The position numbers and the translations under genes were made by a program. From contig QEYB01000895.1 in assembly GCA_017562135.1 (NCBI GenBank), positions 1,361,197 through 1,425,196 of the forward strand: a stretch of 64,000 bases of DNA, given 5' to 3'. The DNA comes from Dipylidium caninum (lineage: Eukaryota; Platyhelminthes; Cestoda; Cyclophyllidea; Dipylidiidae). The notes under the pieces were generated by a model. That model made no database searches. It was not told where the DNA came from and saw only the letters and a list, made by a program, of their open reading frames with translations. Below, piece by piece: positions 56,244 to 64,000 of the stretch (position 1 is its first letter; every line of letters begins with the position of its first letter).

Positions 56244-57245
56244 GAACGACGGCCCGGTTTCCCATTGCAAGGCTCTTTCACATGTAAATACGGCCTCGAG
56301 GCTTTCACATGCCAGGTCCAGTCTACGCAGTTAATTGGACACAATGCTGTGTTCCTGCTTGGCCTCGGCTACCCACTGGTTAAAGCATAATTTACTGACG
56401 TGTCCCTCTCGCCCAGCACTCATGCACGAATCACGTGACCCCTGATTATCTTACTGTATGCCAAACTCCTGTACTTTTATTATTATAAGGGTCTCTGAAA
56501 AATTTGTTTACTCAGAGTTTACACTCGGCTAGGCGCACAGGTAAATGGAATTGAGTGGGCACAAAACAGGCTTGCATCAACTCGCATCGGTGATCATTTA
56601 TCCCTCTTCACATGTCATGAGGCCACGACTTCGTAGTACAAGTTTAATCGAGAGCAGCTGATAGTCTGCTCTTGTATTCACAGATTGGCCAAATACCTGC
56701 TTAGGGTGGAACACACCCATATCGCGAGAGTTAATTTTCGTTAGAATACGAAGTAATTTTGAATAATCTGATATCGGTTCCAAGTAGTGCCTTTCAGGTA
56801 ACGGAAACTCTTGTCAACGCATAGAGGGCGAAATGGTGCGTACTTCGAAAGGGGGAGAGTTCTCTGTTGAAAAATTTGCCTTGTGGCCTACTGATTGTAC
56901 TCCGAGTTACCCGGCAATTGCAATAACAATTGTCAATGTCATTGTTATTAATTATATTGTCCAATCAGATAGTGAGAACAGCGTCATTTATAACGCTGGT
57001 AACACTCCCCTCTACTCACCATTTCTTGATTGGAATTTTGAGACAACTTATGCCTTGCCACGCCTCTACGAAATGCCTACGGGCAGGTCTTAATCATGGG
57101 GACAGAGAGCTAGAAAGGTTTATTTCCTTAATTTTACGTGACGTAAGATTACGGTGCTGCTTTAGGCTATTATTCCATTGCGGACTCTCCACAGCAGATA
57201 GCTCTGACTGTAGTGACCGTGCACAGCATATTAGTGTTGATGGGC
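56244..57245. other. Metallothionein upstream region and AT-rich spacer, unit 1
   Basis: About 1 kb without a gene. Near the promoter it holds a CACGTG E-box (56432-56437) and a TGACGT word. Further on come AT-rich segments with AACAATTG-type near-palindromes. Open frames here are not preserved between units once indels are considered. Confidence 0.5.
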
Positions 57246-57311
57246 TGACCGACCGAACGACCGAACGACCGACCGACCGACCGACCGAACGACCCACCGA
57301 CCACCGACCGG
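57246..57311. repeat. CCGA/ACGA tetranucleotide microsatellite, unit 1
   Basis: GACC/GAAC tetramers at the end of the unit. Recurs at 60363-60429 with a different length; unit 3 has other sequence there. Confidence 0.85.
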
Positions 57312-57560
57312 CACGACGAATCAAGTCAGGTTATCGCGGACATGGTCGTAAGGCGTCAGGAACGGTAACTTCATTTGGGTTGATTTAGTCTGAATGTACA
57401 CTCATTGCCACCGCGATGCTATGCACCTTAACATTGAGACGCTGACGACGACGTCGCCGATGTCTCTCGCATCTAGACGATGGCAACGATGTGAGCCACC
57501 AGCCCGACAGAGTTTGAGGTTGTGGTCTCCCCTACGGAGGGGTGGTAAAAGTATCGGCGC

Positions 57561-57641
57561 GACGCAGGTGAGATTCGAACTCACGCGGGGAAACCCCAAT
57601 GGATTAGCAGTCCATCGCCTTAACCACTCGGCCACCGCGTC
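57561..57641 (-). tRNA. tRNA-Ser(GCU), unit 2
   Basis: Identical to the unit 1 copy; same stem pairing, anticodon GCT and downstream T4. Confidence 0.95.
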
Positions 57642-57978
57642 CCGGCGGCGTTCTGTCCTCCCTCACCCACCTCTCTCTATCAGCACTGGCGGCGCAGTCT
57701 CCGTTCACTGCTGCCGCCTACAACATGCATTCTACGCGCTGGACGATTACAATTGCACTTCTGATATTTCTGCTGCTGAAAGCTGCTGGAACTCCCATAT
57801 TATGTGTGTTGATGATGCGTGGGTTACCGAGGCATTTGCCTGCTGCCAGGTGCTCTGAACTTTGACACTTGTCGAGATGCATACACACCGGGTGGCGTGA
57901 TGAGGTGCCACCATCTTGCCTCCTCGGTGGATCGAGGGTGAAAGTGATGAAAGTGGACTCGCAGTGCGCGTGCACAGC

Positions 57979-58059
57979 GTCACGATGGCCGAGTGGTTAA
58001 GGCGATGGACTTGAAATCCATTGGGATCTCCCGCGCAGGTTCAAATCCTGCTCGTGACG
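57979..58059 (+). tRNA. tRNA-Ser(UGA), unit 2
   Basis: Identical to unit 1; again no T4 before the next tRNA gene. Confidence 0.95.
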
Positions 58060-58129
58060 TCGAGACATTGAGACTTTGTTGCCGGCGCGGCGTAGTGTGA
58101 GGTAGTGTTGCGCCGCTCTCCACAGAGGC

Positions 58130-58210
58130 GTCACGATGGCCGAGTGGTTAAGGCGATGGACTCGAAATCCATTGGGATCTCCCGCGCAGGTTCAAATCCT
58201 GCTCGTGACG
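58130..58210 (+). tRNA. tRNA-Ser(CGA), unit 2
   Basis: 81-nt form without the extra T of unit 1. Followed by CTTTTC. Confidence 0.95.
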
Positions 58211-58422
58211 ACTGAGTCGACTTTTCGCCAACCCTCCGTTCCCTCGTCCACCTGAATAGACCTGAATAGCCCGGGTGCAGCCTCGCACCCACACCCGTGT
58301 GTCCACACTTCGGCGTCGTTGGCCAGGCCGTAGTAGGCTAGGCCACAGTCGCGTGTGCGCAGTGAAGCAGGCTGCAGGACAGTGTCGGGTGAAAAGGGCC
58401 GCAGCCGGGGACCGATCGGCAC

Positions 58423-58503
58423 CGTCGCGAGCAGGATTTGAACCTGCGCGGGAGATCCCAATGGATTTCTAGTCCATCGCCTTAACCACTCGGCCATCGC
58501 GAC
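58423..58503 (-). tRNA. tRNA-Ser(AGA), unit 2
   Basis: Identical to the unit 1 copy. Confidence 0.95.
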
Positions 58504-58707
58504 GCGGGCGTGGGGTCGTCGTCCTGCGGCTCTTCTCAGTGACGGTGCGGAGGGGCGGCCATGCGTCCCAGTTAGGGGCAACACAGGCAGTCGCAAGGCT
58601 GATCCGCCAATACGCCAATTAGACTATGTACTACTGCGGGTGTAGGTTGACAGCGCCGCGGCCTGCGTGTGGGGGTCTGGGCCGCGTGCCGCCCGCTCGC
58701 TCGCCGC

Positions 58708-58780
58708 GCCGTGATAGCTCAGTTGGGAGAGCGTTAGACTGAAGATCTAAATGTCCCCGGTTCGATCCCGGGTCGCGGCA
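58708..58780 (+). tRNA. tRNA-Phe(GAA), unit 2
   Basis: Identical 73-nt cloverleaf, followed by CCTTTTC. Confidence 0.96.
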
Positions 58781-59141
58781 CATTCGTCCGCCCCTTTTCT
58801 CCTCGCCGCCTCTCCCTGTCTCTGCGCCCAACTTACTCATCCACATGTCAGCTAATTTGACCCTCTTCTCGCCTTGTCTTCGTGCTTGTTTTCTTCTTCT
58901 TGACTTTACTCCTCATGTGAAATGATTTCCTTTTTCTTCCCCCTCCTTCTCTCCTTCACGGGCTCTTTATTAGTCCTTTGTTTACCCTTTTTCGGATATC
59001 ATTCCATTACCTTCTTGGGGATGTTTGTATACTGCTCTCCCTTTGCTTCCTTTATCTGCTTTTAAAAACCATTAGCACCGTCTAATATTCATCTTTATTG
59101 CATTTTTGAATTCGTCCATTACATAAGATGTTTGCATTAAT

Positions 59142-59307
59142 TTAATCGGACTTCGAACAGCACTTTTGGCACGATTTGCATGGACACTTTGAGCAGCCGC
59201 ATTGTCCGGGGCTCACAGGAGCAACCCTTCTTGCTCTTGCAACCCTCGCAGCATTTGCAGACTTCAGGTTCGCAGCATCCGTTCTCGCAGCACGACTTCC
59301 CGGCCAT
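59142..59307 (-). pseudogene. Metallothionein, unit 2, frameshifted as printed
   Basis: Same gene as in unit 1, but 166 instead of 165 nt. One extra G in the GGGG at about 59208-59211 shifts the frame after the first 32 residues, so the second cysteine cluster is lost and the frame runs on past the normal stop. The TATA box (59352-59359) and AATAAA (59094-59099) are intact, so a homopolymer sequencing error is as likely as true decay. Confidence 0.8.
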
Positions 59308-60362
59308 CCTCGTGTCAAAGCCAAAGCTTGTGATGCTACAGGTCCACGCCCTATTTATAGAACGACGGCCCGGTTTCCCATTGCAAGGCTCTTTCACATG
59401 TAAATACGGCCTCGAGGCTTTCACATGCCAGGTCCAGTCTACGCAGTTAATTGGACACAATGCTGTGTTCCTGCTTGGCCTCGGCTACCACTGGTTAAAG
59501 CATAATTTACTGACGTGTCCCTCTCGCCCAGCACTCATGCACGAATCACGTGACCCCTGATTATCTTACTGTATGCCAAACTCCTGTACTTTTATTATTA
59601 TAAGGGTCTCTGAAAAATTTGTTTACTCAGAGTTTTACACTCGGCTAGGCGCACAGGTAAATGGAATTGAGTGGGCACAAAACAGGCTTGCATCAACTCG
59701 CATCGGTGATCATTTATCCTCTTCACATGTCATGAGGCCACGACTTCGTAGTACAAGTTTAATCGAGAGCAGCTGATAGTCTGCTCTTGTATTCACAGAT
59801 TGGCCAAATACCTGCTTAGGGTGGAACACACCCATATCGCGAGAGTTAATTTTCGTTAGAATACGAAGTAATTTTGAATAATCTGATATCGGTTCCAAGT
59901 AGTGCCTTTCAGGTAACGGAAACTCTTGTCAACGCATAGAGGGCGAAATGGTGCGTACTTCGAAAGGGGGGAGTTCTCTGTTTGAAAAATTTGCCTTGTG
60001 GCTACTGATTGTACTCCGAGTTACCCGGCAATTGCAATAACAATTGTCAATGTCATTGTTATTAATTATATTGTCCAATCAGATAGTGAGAACAGCGTCA
60101 TTTATAACGCTGGTAACACTCCCCTCTACTCACCATTTCTTGATTGGAATTTTGAGACAACTTATGCCTTGCCACGCCTCTACGAAAATGCCTACGGGCA
60201 GGTCTTAATCATGGGGGACAGAGAGCTAGAAAGGTTTATTTCCTTAATTTTACGGTGACGTAAGATTACGGTGCTGCTTTAGGCTATTATTCCATTGCGG
60301 ACTCTCCACAGCAGATAGCTCTGACTGTAGTGACCGTGCACAGCATATTAGTGTTGATGGGC

Positions 60363-60429
60363 TGACCGACCGAACGAACCGAACGACCGACCGACCGACC
60401 GACCGAACGACCACCGACCCACCGACCGG
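60363..60429. repeat. CCGA/ACGA tetranucleotide microsatellite, unit 2
   Basis: Counterpart of 57246-57311 with altered tetramer number and order. Confidence 0.85.
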
Positions 60430-60678
60430 CACGACGAATCAAGTCAGGTTATCGCGGGACATGGTCGTAAGGCGTCAGGAACGGTAACTTCATTTGGGTT
60501 GATTTAGTCTGAATGTACACTCATTGCCACCGCGATGCTATGCACCTTAACATTGAGACGCTGACGACGACGTCGCCGATGTCTCTCGCATCTAGACGAT
60601 GGCAACGATGTGAGCCACCAGCCCGACAGAGTTTGAGGTTGTGGTCTCCCTACGGAGGGGTGGTAAAAGTATCGGCGC

Positions 60679-60760
60679 GACGCAGGTGAGATTCGAACTC
60701 ACGCGGGGAAACCCCCAATGGATTAGCAGTCCATCGCCTTAACCACTCGGCCACCGCGTC
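60679..60760 (-). tRNA. tRNA-Ser(GCU), unit 3
   Basis: As in units 1-2 but with one extra G in the variable arm (plus strand ACCCCCAATG), probably a homopolymer indel. Confidence 0.9.
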
Positions 60761-61096
60761 CCGGCGGCGTTCTGTCCTCCCTCACCCACCTCTCTCTATC
60801 AGCACTGGCGGCGCAGTCTCCGTTCACTGCTGCCGCCTACAACATGCATTCTACGCGCTGGACGATTACAATTGCACTTCTGATATTTCTGCTGCTGAAG
60901 CTGCTGGAACTCCCATATTATGTGTGTTGATGAATGCGTGGGTTACCGAGCATTGCCTGCTGCCAGGTGCTCTGAACTTTGACACTTGTCGAGATGCATA
61001 CACACCGGGTGGCGTGATGAGGTGCCACCATCTTGCCTCCCTCGGTGGATCGAGGGTGAAAGTGATGAAAGTGGACTCGCAGTGCGCGTGCACAGC

Positions 61097-61178
61097 GTCA
61101 CGATGGCCGAGTGGTTAAGGCGATGGACTTTGAAATCCATTGGGATCTCCCGCGCAGGTTCAAATCCTGCTCGTGACG
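61097..61178 (+). tRNA. tRNA-Ser(UGA), unit 3
   Basis: One extra T in the anticodon loop (GACTTTGAAATCC) would enlarge the loop to eight bases; likely a sequencing indel. Confidence 0.88.
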
Positions 61179-61247
61179 TCGAGACATTGAGACTTTGTTG
61201 CCGCGCGGCGTAGTGTGAGGTAGTGTTGCGCCGCTCTCCACAGAGGC

Positions 61248-61328
61248 GTCACGATGGCCGAGTGGTTAAGGCGATGGACTCGAAATCCATTGGGATCTCC
61301 CGCGCAGGTTCAAATCCTGCTCGTGACG
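61248..61328 (+). tRNA. tRNA-Ser(CGA), unit 3
   Basis: Identical to the unit 2 copy. Confidence 0.95.
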
Positions 61329-61539
61329 ACTGAGTCGACTTTTCGCCAACCCTCCGTTCCCTCGTCCACCTGAATAGACCTGAATAGCCCGGGTGCAGCC
61401 TCGCACCCACACCCGTGTGTCCACACTTCGGCGTCGTTGGCCAGGCCGTAGTAGGCTAGGCCACAGTCGCGTGTGCGCAGTGAAGCAGGCTGCAGGACAG
61501 TGTCGGGTGAAAAGGGCCGCAGCCGGGACCGATCGGCAC

Positions 61540-61621
61540 CGTCGCGAGCAGGATTTGAACCTGCGCGGGAGATCCCAATGGGATTTCTAGTCCATCGCCT
61601 TAACCACTCGGCCATCGCGAC
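61540..61621 (-). tRNA. tRNA-Ser(AGA), unit 3
   Basis: One extra base (plus strand AATGGGATT) beside the anticodon stem; otherwise identical to units 1-2. Confidence 0.88.
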
Positions 61622-61832
61622 GCGGGCGTGGGGTCGTCCGTCCTGCGGCTCTTCTCAGTGACGGTGCGGAGGGGCGGCCCATGCGTCCCAGTTAGGGGCA
61701 ACACAGGCAGTCGCAAGGCTGATCCGCCAATACGCCAATTAGAAACTATGTACTACTGGGGTGTAGGTTTGACAGCCAGCGCCGGGCCTGCGTGTGGGGG
61801 TCTGGGCCGCGTGCCGCCCGCTCGCTCGCCGC

Positions 61833-61904
61833 GCCGTGATAGCTCAGTTGGGAGAGCGTTAGACTGAAATCTAAATGTCCCCGGTTCGATCCCGGGTCGC
61901 AGCA
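61833..61904 (+). tRNA. tRNA-Phe, unit 3, one base short in the anticodon loop
   Basis: 72 nt: the G between the anticodon GAA and ATC is missing (CTGAAATC) and one acceptor pair is changed (TCGCAGC). It marks the point where indel density starts to rise. Confidence 0.8.
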
Positions 61905-64000
61905 CATTTCGTGCCGCCCATTTTCTCCTCGCCGCCTCTCCCTGTCTCTGCGCCCAACTTACTCAATGCCACAGTCAAGCTAATTTGACCCTCTTCTTTC
62001 GCCGTGCTTCGTGCTTGTTTTCTTCTTCTTGACTTTACTCCTCATGTGAAATGGCTTTCTTTTCTTCCCCCTCCGCATTCTCTCCATTACGGCTCTTTAT
62101 TAGTCTTTGTTTAACCCTTTTCGACTATCAAATCCAATTACCTTTTCTGGAGTTTGCACTTTAATGCTCTCCTTTGGGTTCCTTTATTTGCTATTTAAAA
62201 AAACGTTAGCACCGCTCTAATATTCATTTTATGTGCATTTTTGAATTCCGATTCCATTTACATAAGATGCTTGCATTAATTTAATCGGAGTATCGAACAG
62301 CACTATTTTTGGCACTTTTTGCTCGATAATAGGGATCATCTTATCACATGCCGCATTGTCCGAGCTCACAGGAGCCAACCCTTCTTGTCTTGCAACCTCC
62401 AGCATTGCAGACTTAGGTTCGGGCAGCAGTCCGTCTCGCAGCACGACCTCCGGCCATCTCGTGTGCAAAGCCAAAGTTGTGACTGCTACAGGTCACGCAT
62501 ATTTGTATCTAAAGACGGCCGTGTTTTCCATTGCGAAAGGCTCTTTCACATGTATAAGATACGGCCTCGAGGCTTTACATGCCAAGGTCCAGTACTACGC
62601 AGTTGAAGTTGAACCAATGCTGTCGTTCCTGCTTAGGCACTCGGCTACCACTGTTAAAAGCATAATTACTGACGTGTCCCTCTCGCCCCAGCTACTTCAT
62701 GCACGGAATCACGTGACCCCTGATTATCTTACTGTATGCCAAAGCTCCTGTACTTTTATTAGTTATAAAGGTCCTGAAAAAATTTGTTACTCGAGTTCTA
62801 CACTCGGCTAGGCGCACAGTAAATGGAATTGGTGGAGCACAAACGGGCTTGCATCCAACTGCATCGGTGATCATTTATCCCTCTTCAGCATGGTACATGA
62901 GGCCACGACTTCGATAGTACAAGTTATCCGAGAAGCATGCTGATAGTTGCTCTTGTATCACAGATTGGCCAAAATACACTGCTTAGGGTGGAAACACACC
63001 ATATCGCGAGGAGTTATTTCGTCTAGAATACGCAAGTTCAATTTTGAAATAATCTATATCAGGTTCAAGTAGTGGCTTTAGTAACGGAAACTCTTGTCAA
63101 CGCATAGAAGGCGCGAATGGATGGTCATCCGAAAGAGGCCGGGAGTCTTGTTTGAAAAAATTTGCCTTATGTGGGCTAACTGATTTTTGTACTTCGAGTT
63201 CGGGCAATTGCCAAATAACAATTGTCAAATGTCATTGTCTATTAATTATGTATGTGCTCCATCAGATACGTTAGCAACAGCGTGCATTTATAACGCTAGG
63301 TTAACACTTCCCCTCTAACTCACCATTTCTTGATTGGGAATTTTGGTTATACCAACTCGTAGCCTTGCACGCCATTTACGAAATGCCTCACGGGGCAGGT
63401 CTTAATCATCGGGGACAGGTAAGACGCTTTAGGATAAATTTAATTTTCGTAAGATTTTCTTTTTCTTTAGGCTTATGTATGTCCATGCGGACTTCCACAG
63501 CAGATAGCTCTGACTTTTTATCAGTTTTGTGGTGATGGGATTTCCTCGAATCCGAACCACCGAAGTTGAGCACCTGGGAGACATGACCGACCATCAGGGC
63601 TACGCCGAGACGCAGCTCACCCGGATGAAGCGTATCCCTACATCGACCCTAGCCGAACCTCAGGCACGGCGCAAATCCCCATAGTCAGGCTCCTATCTGC
63701 GGACCACATCGGATCGTAAGCGTCAGAACGGTCACTTCATTTGGTGTTGACATTTGTATGAGAATGTACACTCATTCGCCCACCGCTGATCGCATATGCA
63801 CCCCTTAGCACATTGAAGACCGTGACGACGACGTCGCCGATGTCCTCTCGCATCTAGACGATGGCGACGATTTGAGCCACCCGCCCCGACGAGTTTTGAG
63901 GTTTGTGGTCTTTCCTACGAGGTGGTTTAAAAGTTATTCGCCGGTGCGCGAACGCAGGGTGCAGAGACTTTTCGAACTTCCGCGCTGCGGATACCCCAAT
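61905..64000. other. Indel-rich distal part of unit 3 and start of unit 4
   Basis: Alignable by eye to units 1-2 throughout, but with insertions, deletions and swaps every 10-20 bases. The recognisable order is spacer, broken metallothionein, AT-rich spacer, then the unit start at about 63720 and the beginning of a Ser-GCU gene near 63950. The pattern resembles raw long-read error at a contig end. Confidence 0.75.
62281..62457 (-). pseudogene. Metallothionein, unit 3, heavily disrupted as printed
   Basis: Start (complement of 62455-62457) and stop (complement of 62281-62283) positions can still be matched to unit 1, but at least several indels destroy the frame and many Cys codons. The TATA box and AATAAA are also altered. 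Probably sequence error rather than a true pseudogene. Confidence 0.65.

Larger units (their letters stand above)
54243..64000. repeat. Head-to-tail tandem array, unit about 3.1 kb (tRNA-Ser x4, tRNA-Phe, metallothionein)
   Basis: The word GGCGTCAGG and its following sequence recur at 54243, 57352, 60471 and, with errors, about 63720, giving units of 3109, 3119 and about 3249 bp and a partial fourth. Units 1 and 2 differ almost only by single-base indels in homopolymers. Unit 3 matches until about 61740 and then carries frequent small indels. Order in each unit: Ser-GCU (-), Ser-UGA (+), Ser-CGA (+), Ser-AGA (-), Phe-GAA (+), metallothionein (-), an AT-rich spacer and a CCGA microsatellite. 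Confidence 0.95.

Noticed and set aside
55982..56344. 120-codon minus-strand open frame over the metallothionein
   Set aside because: It is a shadow frame. The Cys-rich 54-codon frame, with TATA box and AATAAA, is the real gene.
56833..57093. Open frame conserved between units 1 and 2
   Set aside because: The units are nearly identical everywhere, so conservation is uninformative, and the frame is broken by indels in unit 2.
1..64000. CRISPR arrays, bacterial operons, prophage
   Set aside because: No spaced short direct repeats, Shine-Dalgarno-led gene runs or phage genes. The window is clearly eukaryotic.

Overview
The window is eukaryotic nuclear DNA of roughly balanced base composition, with long introns, canonical GT/AG splice sites, AATAAA polyadenylation signals and nuclear-type tRNA genes. 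It most likely comes from an invertebrate, and I would guess a flatworm (cestode-like). That guess rests on gene architecture and divergence only and is not proven by the sequence. There is no bacterial operon, CRISPR array or phage.

Region 1 (1-12313) is mostly intergenic, with low-complexity tracts, one perfect 29-nt palindrome and one doubtful minus-strand ORF with an acidic tail (10048-10473). Region 2 (12314-52324) is one large plus-strand gene. By following splice sites and reading phase I could join 21 coding exons into a protein of about 1869 residues. It has a signal peptide, eight conventional Ig domains plus a cysteine-less Ig-like spacer between Ig6 and the next Ig domain, one fibronectin type III domain, one membrane helix and a tail of about 450 residues. 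This is the layout of nephrin / Sticks-and-stones / Hibris / SYG-2. Phase agrees at every junction except exon 2 to exon 3, where one extra C (or use of a weak donor) must be assumed.

Region 3 (about 52500-53751, minus strand) is a decayed 3' part of an R2-like non-LTR retrotransposon. It retains the post-RT segment, a CCHC zinc knuckle and the PD...D core of a restriction-like endonuclease, and is broken by stops and a frameshift. A purine-rich tract follows (about 53752-54170).

Region 4 (54243-64000) is a head-to-tail tandem array with a unit of about 3.1 kb: two clean units, a third whose distal half is full of small indels, and the start of a fourth. Each unit carries five tRNA genes, namely Ser-GCU (-), Ser-UGA (+), Ser-CGA (+), Ser-AGA (-) and Phe-GAA (+), so all four standard eukaryotic serine isoacceptors are present. 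Each unit also carries a minus-strand 54-residue, 17-cysteine metallothionein gene with its own TATA box and AATAAA signal. Only the first metallothionein copy is intact as printed. The rising indel density toward the right edge looks like unpolished long-read sequence rather than biology.
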